A stretch of 64,000 bases of DNA, from positions 2,356,001 through 2,420,000 of the forward strand of contig JAFLBJ010000001.1 of assembly GCA_017303415.1 (NCBI GenBank). The letters run 5' to 3'. Made by a program: the position numbers and the translations under genes. This DNA is from Chitinophagales bacterium (GTDB lineage Bacteria > Bacteroidota > Bacteroidia > Chitinophagales > Chitinophagaceae). The notes under the pieces were generated by a model, which saw nothing but the letters and a program-made list of their open reading frames with translations, was not told the DNA's origin and made no database searches. Of the stretch, positions 24,898 to 33,252 are shown piece by piece; position 1 is the stretch's first letter; each line of letters opens with the position of its first letter.

Positions 24898-25581
24898 TCA
24901 CCTGACGGAAAGTTTATATACAATTTTGATCCCACCGGGAAGATAAGGAGAAGGTACACCTTCGGATTCCCAGGGGAGTCGTTCGTCATCCGTACCAAAG
25001 ACAGGTATGGTAGTTGGAGGTATTCCTTTTGCCTTGAATTGATGGAATTTTACACCCAATCCTGCATATAATTCCAAAGATACAGGACCGCCATTTCGGG
25101 AGAGGGGAACTTCGAATCCTCCCTTTAGGGCTATGCCCAATTCCTTCTTTACTTCCTTATAATTCACCAACATATAGTAAGCGCAGTTTCCCTGAATGCA
25201 GTTTACCCCAACTGTGGTTTCCTTCCGGTACTGAACCTGTTTATATAAAAGGTCGAACGCATGAAAAGTGCGCCTTAATCCAAATAAAAAACGGTTTGTA
25301 TGATATCTGATTTCCTGGCGCCATTTCCATCCACGCAAATTTTCCCCATAACCTAAACGTTGGTAAGGGTCCAAAAACAAATACCCAGCCTCCCCTATCA
25401 CAGTCCATCGGGGAGCAAAACGATAACCTGCCCCGGCATTGATTCCCGCATCTGCATCGATCAATCCAAGTGGATGAAAACGAATCGTCCAATCCCCTTT
25501 TTGAAATAATCCTTGTCCGTTGGTTTGAAGCGTACACATCATCAGCCAACAAAGCATTAAGGCAATAAATTTTGGCGTCAT
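24898..25581 (-). CDS. Exported protein, probable outer-membrane beta-barrel
   Basis: Protein of 227 residues with a signal peptide ending LQTNG-QGLF (about residue 23). The mature part alternates short amphipathic strands, many ending in aromatic residues (WTIRFHPLGLI, INAGAGYRFAPRWTVIGEAGYLF, FLFGLRRTFHAF), and ends with GIKIVYKLSVR. This looks like a small eight-stranded barrel of the DUF3575 or porin-like kind. Two cysteines (VNCIQGNCAY) could form a loop disulfide. It is the last gene of a three-gene operon with the two lipoproteins upstream; the gap to the previous stop is 1 base. Function unknown. Confidence 0.75.
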   Translation of the reverse strand: MTPKFIALMLCWLMMCTLQTNGQGLFQKGDWTIRFHPLGLIDADAGINAGAGYRFAPRWTVIGEAGYLFLDPYQRLGYGENLRGWKWRQEIRYHTNRFLFGLRRTFHAFDLLYKQVQYRKETTVGVNCIQGNCAYYMLVNYKEVKKELGIALKGGFEVPLSRNGGPVSLELYAGLGVKFHQFKAKGIPPTTIPVFGTDDERLPWESEGVPSPYLPGGIKIVYKLSVR

Positions 25582-25582
25582 A

Positions 25583-26362
25583 CTAATTTTGTAGAGACGA
25601 GACTAACTGAGGTTGTAAAGGATTGGTGCCAATATCATACAACCTAAACCCGCCTGCAACCTGCGCGATCAAAATATTCCCATAGGGAATGACATCATAA
25701 AAGGTTTCACCTGTGATCAATCCCAGGTCTATCGGATTGTAGGGTTGAGTAACATTAAAAATATGCAGGCCTTGCTCTCTTTCACATACATATAGCGCAC
25801 TGTCTTTTACACCAAGCCCTTGGGGGGAGTAAAGGTTCATCACATTTTTTAAGACTGGCAGGGCCGGGTTTTTAATATCATATACCTGTAAGGCCGAATT
25901 ACCCAACCCACCCCTGCCGCTACAGGGACCTGTAAGTTGAACACGAAGTGCTGCATAAGCAACGGAGTCTTTTACATAGATGGGGTCACAAGCCATCGAC
26001 AGCGTATAATCTGATTTGGAAAGTCGTTGGGGCCTTGCTGGATCTTGTAAAGAATAGATATACATGGAGGAGGAAGACCCGATAAAAAGTTTATCCTGGT
26101 ACGGGAAGATCGTTTCGATATTCAAACCTACCTCTGTTATATCCTTATACACAGGCCGGTTGGGATCGGTAATTTCAAATGATTTCAGGCTGGTATGGTC
26201 CACTACATACAGAAAATTACCAGCAATGGTAAATCGGGCCGTTGAACCCCCTGCACCCGTTGGATTGGCCGCCAGCGATTCCCCTGTTTTGGTACAGGAA
26301 ATGGGTATGACCAGTATCAAAAGGGTTGAAATGGTCATGAATAAGGATAGTTTGTTTTTCAT
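25583..26362 (-). CDS. LVIVD-repeat lipoprotein (beta-propeller-like)
   Basis: Protein of 259 residues with a lipoprotein signal (VIPISC, Cys at about 23). The body is made of repeats of about 40 residues of the LVIVD kind: FLYVVDHTSLKSFEITDPNRPV, LFIGSSSSMYIYSLQDPARPQ, LQVYDIKNPALPVL, LYVCEREQGLHIFNVTQPYNP and FRLYDIGTNPLQPQ, each ending in D/N-P. Such repeats are thought to fold as a surface-exposed beta-propeller. It overlaps the upstream lipoprotein gene by 4 bases. The role is probably binding at the cell surface; the ligand is unknown. Confidence 0.82.
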   Translation of the reverse strand: MKNKLSLFMTISTLLILVIPISCTKTGESLAANPTGAGGSTARFTIAGNFLYVVDHTSLKSFEITDPNRPVYKDITEVGLNIETIFPYQDKLFIGSSSSMYIYSLQDPARPQRLSKSDYTLSMACDPIYVKDSVAYAALRVQLTGPCSGRGGLGNSALQVYDIKNPALPVLKNVMNLYSPQGLGVKDSALYVCEREQGLHIFNVTQPYNPIDLGLITGETFYDVIPYGNILIAQVAGGFRLYDIGTNPLQPQLVSSLQN

Positions 26363-26916
26363 TTCCAGCAGCGGGGGTTGGTGAGCGTTTGTTTTTTCCA
26401 GCTAACTATAATGCCCTTCCCTTCCTGCGGGCATTCAAACCAGGTGGTTTCGTGAGTGACCGTATTGGAAGGTGGGCTTTGGGTGATCAAATCAGGAAAT
26501 ACATTTTCTGTCCGGCTGACAAGTTTTATATCATTCAGGTTCCGGATATCGATCACCACCAGATCAGCCAGGTTGTTGGTATAAAGAAACCCGCTCTTTT
26601 CGGTTACCTCTTTACATAAAAAGGATTTGATAAATGCCAGTTTCCGGGGGTTTTGCGGATCAGCATAGTTGATTACGTGGATACCGGAATCAAGTTCAAC
26701 TTGAAACAAGAGGCTACCCGTAGTGTATAATTTGCCCCCATTGATGATCGTACGTGGTGCAGTGGACGTAATCGTCTTTAGTTCAGCCAGGTTGGTGGCA
26801 TATACCGGTACATAACCTTCCACTTGTCTGGGTGGTCCGGAGTCAACAGGGTCGCAGGAAATGATGGAAAAAACGATACATAGGGAGTAAAGGAAAGGTA
26901 ATGGCCTTTTCGTCAT
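26359..26916 (-). CDS. Small lipoprotein with LVIVD-like segments
   Basis: Protein of 185 residues from ATG 26914-26916. The longer reading from a TTG at 26943 is excluded because that codon lies inside the -7 box. The lipobox is SIISC (Cys at about 21). Segments LLFQVELDSGIHVINYADPQNPRKL and LADLVVIDIRNLNDIKLV resemble the repeats of the next gene, so the pair probably arose by duplication or act as one unit. Cysteines near the end (FECPQEG, NPRCWK) may pair. First gene of the three-gene surface operon. Confidence 0.75.
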   Translation of the reverse strand: MTKRPLPFLYSLCIVFSIISCDPVDSGPPRQVEGYVPVYATNLAELKTITSTAPRTIINGGKLYTTGSLLFQVELDSGIHVINYADPQNPRKLAFIKSFLCKEVTEKSGFLYTNNLADLVVIDIRNLNDIKLVSRTENVFPDLITQSPPSNTVTHETTWFECPQEGKGIIVSWKKQTLTNPRCWK

Positions 26917-26940
26917 AAAGCAGGTTTGAGGCTGTGACCT

Positions 26941-26948
26941 CAAATATA
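26941..26948 (-). promoter_or_regulatory. -7 box (TATATTTG) of the surface-lipoprotein operon
   Basis: Exact TAnnTTTG match on the minus strand. Transcription would begin near 26934, 18 bases before ATG 26916. This fixes the start of the first operon gene. Confidence 0.5.
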
Positions 26949-26978
26949 GGGAGAGGTTTAATGAGGGATGAAAAAAAG

Positions 26979-27047
26979 ATGACGGAGGACAGATGAATGA
27001 TGACAGTTGTTATACAATTCTGTCATCGGTCATCCGTCCTCCGTCAT
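26979..27047. repeat. Palindromic heptamer array, second sequence family
   Basis: Left arm units ATGACGG, AGGACAG, ATGAATG, ATGACAG (26979-27006) and right arm units CTGTCAT, CGGTCAT, CCGTCCT, CCGTCAT (27020-27047) are inverted copies around a 13-base AT-rich loop. The unit is again exactly 7 bp, but the sequence differs from the GTGAGAC family. It begins 20 bp after the stop of the minus-strand gene at 27068 and could terminate its transcript. Confidence 0.85.
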
Positions 27048-27067
27048 CAAACTTCGATCCTCAGATA

Positions 27068-27970
27068 TTATCCTCTTTTCTTCCTTACAGTTGTTCTTTG
27101 GGCTTTTACTTTACCACCCCTTCCACGAACGGTGGTGGTGGTTTTAACGGCTTTATTTCCACGCGGTCCTGTAACCGTGGTACGGGTACGGGTCACACGG
27201 TAATGGTTAACAGCGGTAGCGTGCCGGGTACGCACGTAGACCGAGCTGACCCGGACAGGGCGGTAAAAGGCATGACAGCGGGCAACACGATGGGTGCGGA
27301 CTACCACGAAATGACGATGATGGAAGACCCGGCGGGGGTGCCAAACAGACCAGGCAAAGGGTCTCCAGGGCCGGTACCAGGTGGGGTAATAATGCCAACG
27401 CCAGGGAGAGATCCAGGGCCGGTAAACAGGTCCGTACATAAACCTGACAGAAGGCCAGAACCAAACATTGACCACAACCCGTGCAGGTGTGTACAATCCC
27501 GATACCGCATAGGGGCCCTTTCCATCTTCTTCAACCTCATCTCCCCCATTGGGTTCCACGATCAATTCTTCTCCAAAAATTTCTTCATCCCCAATGATTT
27601 GCAGGACGGCGGAGGTATCTCCGGTCTTTTCGATCTCGATCACGGCAATGTCCTGGCTTTCATTTTCTGAAACAGGTACCTGTAGTACCAGAGCATGCAT
27701 ATCTTTTTCCGATTTATCTACTACCCGGATATAATCCACTTCCCCATCCCCATTCAGGTCCAGGTTATTGACATTATTATCCGATGTATTGATCAATTTT
27801 TCAAATTCCTCAGGGGAACCTGCCTTTTGGAACATGGCGAGGGCTCCTTCAAGGCTGAACTGATCGCCTGGGGTTCCGGTGGAATCCGGGCGGTCTGTCT
27901 CCTGGGCCAAGGCATTCAGGCCCAATAAGGTGGTAAGGGTCATAGAGAGTACGAAACGGGCTGCTTTCAT
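27068..27970 (-). CDS. Exported charge-split protein with EF-hand-like loop
   Basis: Protein of 300 residues from ATG 27968-27970. A signal peptide ends NALA-QE (about 23). The N-terminal half is acidic and contains LDLNGDGEVDYIRV, a calcium-loop-like DxNxDGxxD pattern (about 75-88). The C-terminal half from about residue 160 is extremely rich in Arg, His, Trp, Tyr and Val with almost no acidic residues (WPSVRFMYGPVYRPW, HHRHFVVVRTHRVARCH), and the tail is Arg/Lys/Thr-rich (TTTTVRGRGGKVKAQRTTV). I recognise the general pattern from Bacteroidota genomes but know no function. Binding of polyanions at the envelope is a guess. A palindromic array follows the stop. Confidence 0.75.
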   Translation of the reverse strand: MKAARFVLSMTLTTLLGLNALAQETDRPDSTGTPGDQFSLEGALAMFQKAGSPEEFEKLINTSDNNVNNLDLNGDGEVDYIRVVDKSEKDMHALVLQVPVSENESQDIAVIEIEKTGDTSAVLQIIGDEEIFGEELIVEPNGGDEVEEDGKGPYAVSGLYTPARVVVNVWFWPSVRFMYGPVYRPWISPWRWHYYPTWYRPWRPFAWSVWHPRRVFHHRHFVVVRTHRVARCHAFYRPVRVSSVYVRTRHATAVNHYRVTRTRTTVTGPRGNKAVKTTTTVRGRGGKVKAQRTTVRKKRG

Positions 27971-28060
27971 AAAAAAAGTTTTCAAATAGACTGGATTTGG
28001 AATAGTAGGTTTAACGAAGGCCCCAATTAGTTATTGCTTATAGGAATAGGGCAGTTTGCC

Positions 28061-28068
28061 TATATTCG
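28061..28068 (+). promoter_or_regulatory. Probable -7 box (TATATTCG) of dnaG
   Basis: One mismatch from TAnnTTTG. Its end is only 9 bases before the dnaG ATG, so the message would have an extremely short leader. Confidence 0.35.
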
Positions 28069-28077
28069 CAGTCCCCC

Positions 28078-30111
28078 ATGATCTCCCAAAATTCCATACA
28101 GGAAATATTGAACCGCATCGACATCATTGATGTTGTCGGGGGATTTGTGAAATTGAAAAAACGGGGTGCTAATTATCTCGGACTATGTCCTTTTCACAAT
28201 GAAAGGACGCCATCCTTTACCGTTTCGCCAAGCAAAGAGATCTATAAGTGCTTTGGTTGCGGCCGCAGTGGCAATACCATCAGCTTTGTGATGGAGCACG
28301 AGAAATACAGCTATGTCGAGGCCTTACGCTGGCTCGCCACAAGGTATGGGATCGAGATCGAGGAGACCTTTGCTTCGGATGAACAACGGCAGCAGATGCA
28401 GGTGGCCGACAGCCTGTACATCATCAACCAATTTGCGCAGCAATTTTTTACCCGTATCCTCTTTGAATCTGAAGAAGGGCAGGATATCGGGCTGAGTTAT
28501 TTCAGGGAACGGGGGTTTCGGGAAGAAACGATCCGGAAATTTCAATTGGGTTATGACCCCGAGCAACGGGATGCCTTTGCCAGTGAGGCCCTCAAAGCCA
28601 AGTATAACCCCGAGCTCCTGGTGAAGTCGGGGTTGGTGGTCTTCCGAAATGAACAATACCTGGACAATTACCGGGGCCGGGTGATATTCCCGGTGCATAA
28701 TCATAGTGGTAAGGTATTGGGATTTGGCGCTCGTATTTTAAAGACCTCCGACAGGGCCCCTAAATACATCAACACTCCGGAGAATGAGATCTATGTTAAG
28801 AGTAAGATCCTTTACGGGTCATACCAGGCCCGACCGGCCATAGATAAAGCGGATGAGTGCTTATTGGTGGAAGGGTACACCGATGTGATCTCCTTACACC
28901 AGGCGGGGATTGAGAATGTGGTTGCCAGCGGGGGTACCTCGCTCACGGTGGACCAATTAAGGTTGATCCGAAAATATACCAACAACCTGACGATCCTCTA
29001 CGATGGTGATGCGGCGGGTATCAAGGCCGCTTTGCGTGGACTTGACCTGGCCCTGGAAGAGGGACTGAATGTGAAGCTGGTACTCTTACCCGATAAAGAA
29101 GATCCGGATAGCTATGTCAATGCTGTAGGGGCGGCAGCTTTTACCGCCTATGTCAACCAACATAAAAAGGATGTGATCCTTTTTCAGGTAGACCTTGCCC
29201 TACGGGATACCGGTGATGACAGCACCAAGAAGGCCGCCCTGGTCAACCAGGTGGCTGAGACCATATCCCGGATCAATAAAACGGAAGATTTTACCAAGCA
29301 GCAGGATTATATTCAGCAATGCGCCAACCTGCTTAAGATCGAAGAAGCAGGGCTGCACGCCCTCGTAAATAAGTTCATCCGCGAACGGGTGAACGCCATG
29401 GAACGGAAACAGGCCAACGAGGAAAGGTTGGATACAGCCCTGCCTGGTCAGGTCAGGGAGCCCGGAAATTATGATGATGCCACTTTTAACCTGTTGTTTC
29501 GGGATGACCTTCAGGAAAAAGAATTTGCACGGGTATTGCTTGAATTCGGAAAACGGATGATGGAGAACCGGGATACCGTAGCCCATTACCTGCTTACGGA
29601 AATGAATGACGAGGAACTCTTTGATAACCCAGAAGTCCTGCACTTGATGCGTGAGTTTCGTGACTATGTAGACAAAGGCAGGGAAATACCGGACAAAAGC
29701 CATTTTATCTATCACCCGGACCTGAAGCTGAGTTCCTTTGCGGTTTCCCTGCTTAATTTTCCCTATGAGGAAAGTGAACACTGGAAGCAGGAGCACAGTC
29801 AATCCACCGGTTACCAGCGTCAATTGTTTGAGCAGCGGTATGAGGATTTTATCCGTACCGTTGGTGTGGGAAATGAAAAGGAATTGCAACAATACCTGAA
29901 GATCCAGGAAGACAGGACCCTCGAGGCTGTTGATTCTGCCCTTAACTACCTTAAGCTTAAAAAGATCCGTCGCCTGCTGGTACAAAACCAGGAAGACCTG
30001 GAAAAGCCTCATACTCCCGAAGAATACCTCAGCATACACCGGGCTCACGAGCACCTTAAGCAAATGGAGCAGGAACTGACCCGGAAAATGGGTACGGTGA
30101 TCTTAAAATGA
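28078..30111 (+). CDS. dnaG: DNA primase
   Basis: Makes RNA primers at the replication fork with DnaB helicase. The protein has 677 residues, slightly longer than typical. The N-terminal CHC2 zinc finger is intact: CPFHNERTPSFTVSP with KCFGCGRSGN (about 40-70). The catalytic core and TOPRIM domain follow, with LVEGYTDVISLHQAG (about 264-278) and LYDGDAAGIKAALRGLD (about 315-331). The C-terminal ~250 residues are the variable helicase-interacting region, rich in charged helices. The gene stands alone between a divergent exported-protein gene and a convergent DUF3052-like gene, not in the rpsU-dnaG-rpoD arrangement of proteobacteria. Confidence 0.96.
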   Translation: MISQNSIQEILNRIDIIDVVGGFVKLKKRGANYLGLCPFHNERTPSFTVSPSKEIYKCFGCGRSGNTISFVMEHEKYSYVEALRWLATRYGIEIEETFASDEQRQQMQVADSLYIINQFAQQFFTRILFESEEGQDIGLSYFRERGFREETIRKFQLGYDPEQRDAFASEALKAKYNPELLVKSGLVVFRNEQYLDNYRGRVIFPVHNHSGKVLGFGARILKTSDRAPKYINTPENEIYVKSKILYGSYQARPAIDKADECLLVEGYTDVISLHQAGIENVVASGGTSLTVDQLRLIRKYTNNLTILYDGDAAGIKAALRGLDLALEEGLNVKLVLLPDKEDPDSYVNAVGAAAFTAYVNQHKKDVILFQVDLALRDTGDDSTKKAALVNQVAETISRINKTEDFTKQQDYIQQCANLLKIEEAGLHALVNKFIRERVNAMERKQANEERLDTALPGQVREPGNYDDATFNLLFRDDLQEKEFARVLLEFGKRMMENRDTVAHYLLTEMNDEELFDNPEVLHLMREFRDYVDKGREIPDKSHFIYHPDLKLSSFAVSLLNFPYEESEHWKQEHSQSTGYQRQLFEQRYEDFIRTVGVGNEKELQQYLKIQEDRTLEAVDSALNYLKLKKIRRLLVQNQEDLEKPHTPEEYLSIHRAHEHLKQMEQELTRKMGTVILK

Positions 30112-30114
30112 AGA

Positions 30115-30142
30115 ACCCGCGATAGGTATTTCCTTCGCGGGT
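30115..30142. terminator. Hairpin between convergent dnaG and DUF3052-like genes
   Basis: Arms ACCCGCGA (30115-30122) and TCGCGGGT (30135-30142) pair perfectly over 8 bp. No T-run follows on the plus strand, and on the minus strand it is only weakly T-rich, so it may end either transcript inefficiently. Confidence 0.5.
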
Positions 30143-30167
30143 CCGGTTACTTACTAATAATTTAAAA

Positions 30168-30608
30168 TCAGGCTTCGATGGCGGCTGCCGGCTCGGCATT
30201 GCGCATCCTGACGGAAACTGAACGCCCGGGTTTGTCAAACCGGGTAGCACTCCATACATGGTCGAGCACCACTTCTTCTCCACAGGAATAACCGGCGGTC
30301 GTCAGCTTGTCCCAGCTGCAGCTGCGGTTCAGATCGGTAACGATCTTGGAAGAAGACTTTGGTGAAGCGATCCAAAGCTTGGAATCACTCTTCAATGCAG
30401 GCATTACCTCTTTCAGAATGCTGTTAAGCTGAGATTCGTTTACGGCAAACAATAACGCAAAATCGATCTTCCGGCTTTTCAGCAGCGGGGTCACGTTTTT
30501 AGCGAAAGAAAGCTTGCAAAACTGTTTCTCAATGGAGGAAGGTAAACCCTGGATCAGAAGATTTTTTTCGTCAGCCAGATCCAACTTTTCAAAAATCGTT
30601 TGTGACAT
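30168..30608 (-). CDS. DUF3052-like small protein
   Basis: Cytoplasmic protein of 146 residues. It resembles the DUF3052 pattern: an N-terminal LLIQGLPSSIEKQF block, an IDFALLFAVNESQLNSILKEV helix, LKSDSKLWIASPKSSSKI, and a closing WDKLTTAGYSCGEEVVLDHVWSATRF. No catalytic residues are evident and the role of the family is unknown to me. It is transcribed alone, from a -7 box 82 bases upstream. Confidence 0.75.
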   Translation of the reverse strand: MSQTIFEKLDLADEKNLLIQGLPSSIEKQFCKLSFAKNVTPLLKSRKIDFALLFAVNESQLNSILKEVMPALKSDSKLWIASPKSSSKIVTDLNRSCSWDKLTTAGYSCGEEVVLDHVWSATRFDKPGRSVSVRMRNAEPAAAIEA

Positions 30609-30689
30609 ACCTTATTAAGGGGTTTTAAGGGGTTTCCGATACAATCCAGTAATAGTTATGGGGTAGGTAGCGGACTCGCAAACAGGCTG

Positions 30690-30697
30690 CAAAAATA
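30690..30697 (-). promoter_or_regulatory. -7 box (TATTTTTG) of the DUF3052-like gene
   Basis: Exact TAnnTTTG match on the minus strand, implying a leader of about 75 bases. No convincing TTG element is seen. Confidence 0.4.
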
Positions 30698-30724
30698 CAA
30701 AATAAATACCGGAGTTCTTATATT

Positions 30725-30767
30725 TTAAAAAGAAATATCCCTTTAAATGCCTGATTTAAAGGGATAT
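30725..30767 (-). terminator. Intrinsic terminator of the M48 peptidase gene
   Basis: Arms ATATCCCTTTAAA (30735-30747) and TTTAAAGGGATAT (30755-30767) form a perfect 13-bp stem with a 7-base loop. On the minus strand it is followed by TTCTTTTTAA. Confidence 0.9.
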
Positions 30768-30806
30768 GCTTAACTGAAATCAATTTTTTAGTGATATAGA
30801 TGTCTT

Positions 30807-31613
30807 TTATTTCTGTACTGGCTTATAATAACTTAGGGCTTCTTCCATATACTTCTGAAGCTGTTCGATCCGCTTGCCCTCACTGGGGTGGGTGCTCAGA
30901 AATTCAGGTGGTTTCTGGCCACCGCCTGCTTTTTCCATCCTTTGCCACAAGGGAATGGCTTCCTGGGGATTATAACCAGCCATGGCGGCGAAATTCAATC
31001 CCCAATGATCGGCTTCCAATTCATGCTTGCGCGAAAAGGGAAGCATGACACCGACCTGGGCACCTATGCCAAAAGCGGTCAGGAATGCGTTTTGTGTTTC
31101 GGCGGGCTTACTGGATAAGGCCACCTGCAAACCCATTTGAACGGCCTGTGCCCCGATCTGCTGGCTCATACGTTGGTTTCCATGTTGTAAAAGGGCATGG
31201 GAAACTTCATGTCCCATAACTACTGCCAGGGCTGCTTCGTTTTGTGTGATCGGGAGTAAACCGGTATAAACGACGATCTTTCCCCCCGGCATACACCAGG
31301 CATTGACTGCGGGGTCGTTGACCAGATTGTATTCCCATTTGAAACCGGTGAGTTTATCGCTCATGTTTTTGGAGGCATAATATTCTTCCACGGCTTTGGT
31401 AATGCGTTGCCCTACCCTTTTCACCATATCGGCATCTTTACTCATATTCGTGGCAACAACTTTATTGGCTGATAGGAATTGAGTGTATTCAGTTGTGGCC
31501 ATGGTCTGCAATTCCGTTTCGGGAAGCAGCGTGAACTGGCTTTTTCCGGTAAGTGCATTTTTAGAACAGGAAAAAACAATTAGGGCGAGCAAAGGAAGGA
31601 TAAGCTTTTTCAC
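30807..31613 (-). CDS. M48-family zinc metallopeptidase lipoprotein
   Basis: Peptidase of 268 residues with GTG start at 31611-31613. The signal ends in a lipobox (IVFSC, Cys at about 16), so it is a membrane-anchored periplasmic lipoprotein. The zinc motif HEVSHAL (about 135-141) has both histidines and the glutamate; the third ligand lies in ELEADHWGL (about 203). A proximal WCMPGGKIVVYTGLL segment is typical of the Oma1/LoiP branch. These enzymes degrade misfolded outer-membrane proteins under stress. The gene is monocistronic with its own terminator. No TM segment occurs inside the mature domain. Confidence 0.92.
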   Translation of the reverse strand: MKKLILPLLALIVFSCSKNALTGKSQFTLLPETELQTMATTEYTQFLSANKVVATNMSKDADMVKRVGQRITKAVEEYYASKNMSDKLTGFKWEYNLVNDPAVNAWCMPGGKIVVYTGLLPITQNEAALAVVMGHEVSHALLQHGNQRMSQQIGAQAVQMGLQVALSSKPAETQNAFLTAFGIGAQVGVMLPFSRKHELEADHWGLNFAAMAGYNPQEAIPLWQRMEKAGGGQKPPEFLSTHPSEGKRIEQLQKYMEEALSYYKPVQK

Positions 31614-31709
31614 GATGATTATTTTTAGAATAGATCAAACAATGATTGTACCAAACCAGATGAGCTGCACGTAATTAAGGTTGCAGTAAGGTACGATTTT
31701 TTAAGTGGA

Positions 31710-32360
31710 TCAGGGTCTGCGGCGTTCCCGGCGGCGGTCACGATGTTTGAGGATGGGAACCTTGCTTTCGCTGCCACGGAGCAGACGGCCGATATTCTTT
31801 TGGTGGGTGACCAGTACCATGAGACTGACAGCCACCGCAAAGATCCGGTAGAAGTCATTGTCTACATTAAAGATCACCAGGATAAAAATCGGGAAAGCGA
31901 TACTGGCGAGAATGGAGCTTAAGGAAACAAATCGGGTGAGGTATAAGACCAATAAAAAGACCCCGACGCAACTTACAGCGGTCAATGGAGATATGCCTAA
32001 TACAAGTCCAAATATGGTGGCTACCCCTTTGCCCCCTTTAAATTCTGCCCAGATGGGGAAGATATGCCCTACAACAGCAGCCAGTCCAAGGCCAATTTGC
32101 AGGTTGGTCATTTGCGTTTCGTGGCCAATATAAAAAGGTAAAAGAAAGGCGAGCCTGACAGCTACGATCCCCTTCAACATATCAACGATCATCACAAATG
32201 TCCCCCAGCAAGGTCCAAGGACGCGATAAGTATTGGTGGCACCGGCATTACCGCTTCCATAGTCCCTGATGTCAACGCCAAAAAAGTGTTTACTCACCCA
32301 GACCGATGTAGGAATGCTGCCAATCAGATATGCCAGAACTATCAATAACAGTTCGTTCAT
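31710..32360 (-). CDS. plsY: Glycerol-3-phosphate acyltransferase PlsY
   Basis: Integral membrane enzyme of 216 residues that transfers an acyl group from acyl-phosphate to glycerol-3-phosphate in phospholipid synthesis. The signature YLIGSIPTSVWVSK (about 11-24) with DIRDYGSGNAGATNTYRVLG (about 31-50) is intact; the second loop FKGGKGVATIFG (about 108-119) and third motif near ASIAFPIF are present. Five membrane segments are visible. The C-terminus is Arg-rich and ends RRRERRRP, presumably cytoplasmic. A -7 box lies 27 bases upstream. Confidence 0.95.
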   Translation of the reverse strand: MNELLLIVLAYLIGSIPTSVWVSKHFFGVDIRDYGSGNAGATNTYRVLGPCWGTFVMIVDMLKGIVAVRLAFLLPFYIGHETQMTNLQIGLGLAAVVGHIFPIWAEFKGGKGVATIFGLVLGISPLTAVSCVGVFLLVLYLTRFVSLSSILASIAFPIFILVIFNVDNDFYRIFAVAVSLMVLVTHQKNIGRLLRGSESKVPILKHRDRRRERRRP

Positions 32361-32386
32361 AGAAGCTTGGGGTTAAAGTTGGAACA

Positions 32387-32394
32387 CAAAGATA
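32387..32394 (-). promoter_or_regulatory. -7 box (TATCTTTG) of plsY
   Basis: Exact TAnnTTTG match on the minus strand, with a predicted start near 32380. Just upstream, GTTAAT and ATTAAC (32412-32428) form a small inverted repeat between prmA and this promoter. Confidence 0.45.
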
Positions 32395-32439
32395 ACGATT
32401 TGAGGGAAAAGTTAATATAAAATTAACCCTCAGGCCTCT

Positions 32440-33252
32440 TTATCCCTTGAAACTGAGGCATATCCAGCCTGCCTTTTCCATTCGGTCCATGAATTTTAAA
32501 CCTTCATTTTGGGCCCCGGCCAATATATCCTCTTCATCCGTGGTCAGAAGCCCGCTTAGAAGCATGGTTCCACCTGAAGTTAAACGATCGGCGAGGCTTT
32601 TGAAGTGCCCGGTGATTACATTTTTATTAATATTCGCCAGTATAATTTCAAACTGACCTTCCGTGGGTACATGGTCTGCCAGTTCCCATCGGATATGATG
32701 GCAATTGTTGGCCTCTCCATTTTCCTGTGCATTTTCCATACTCCAGGTGTCATTGTCAATCCCCAGCACTTTGACGGCGCCTGCCTTTTCAGCCAGAATA
32801 GCCAGAACGCCGGTTCCTGTCCCAAAATCAAAGACCTTTTTCCCGGTAAAGTCGATTTGTTCCATACGTTTCATCATCAGCCAGGTGGTGGCGTGATGAC
32901 CGGTTCCAAAACTTTGTTTGGGGGTGATCACGATCTCATACCGGACGTTTTCTACAGGGGCATGAAACCCGGCCCTTACCGCGCAGAAATCATCAACCAT
33001 TACCGGTTCAAAGCTCGACTCCCAACGTTGGTTCCAATTGATATAGGGAACAGTGGTTACGGTGTAGTGATCTGTACCGGCCATCGCCTTCAGGTTTTCT
33101 TCCTGAAACTCATCTTCCGGTATATAGGCCGAAAAACGGTCTTCCGTTTCCTCAAACCCTTCCCACCCTGCTTCTGAAAGCATGGCAATAAGTATATCCA
33201 CTTTTTCGGGTGAAAGACCTTTAAAATCGACTTGTATATATGCCTTGTTCAT
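32440..33252 (-). CDS. prmA: Ribosomal protein L11 methyltransferase
   Basis: SAM-dependent enzyme of 270 residues that trimethylates ribosomal protein L11. The N-terminal substrate-recognition domain (about 1-75) is followed by a short linker and the Rossmann methyltransferase domain. That domain has PKQSFGTGHHATTWLM (about 111-126), motif I FDFGTGTGVLAILA, the acidic residue in GIDNDTWS, and the catalytic-loop ILANINKNVI (NPPY-like position). Length fits the family. The ATG lies only 3 bases beyond the T-run of the pnp terminator, so there is no room for a promoter or a leader of its own; expression needs read-through or a leaderless start. Confidence 0.93.
   Translation of the reverse strand: MNKAYIQVDFKGLSPEKVDILIAMLSEAGWEGFEETEDRFSAYIPEDEFQEENLKAMAGTDHYTVTTVPYINWNQRWESSFEPVMVDDFCAVRAGFHAPVENVRYEIVITPKQSFGTGHHATTWLMMKRMEQIDFTGKKVFDFGTGTGVLAILAEKAGAVKVLGIDNDTWSMENAQENGEANNCHHIRWELADHVPTEGQFEIILANINKNVITGHFKSLADRLTSGGTMLLSGLLTTDEEDILAGAQNEGLKFMDRMEKAGWICLSFKG

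Noticed and set aside
26993-27670. Long plus-strand open frame (225 codons)
   Set aside because: It is antisense to the exported charge-split protein, whose Arg/His/Trp-rich codons leave the opposite strand free of stops. It has Gly/Pro/Asp-rich low-complexity content and no signal or domain.
29200-30063. Minus-strand open frame of 287 codons inside dnaG
   Set aside because: Entirely antisense to the conserved primase coding sequence. The translation has no recognisable family.
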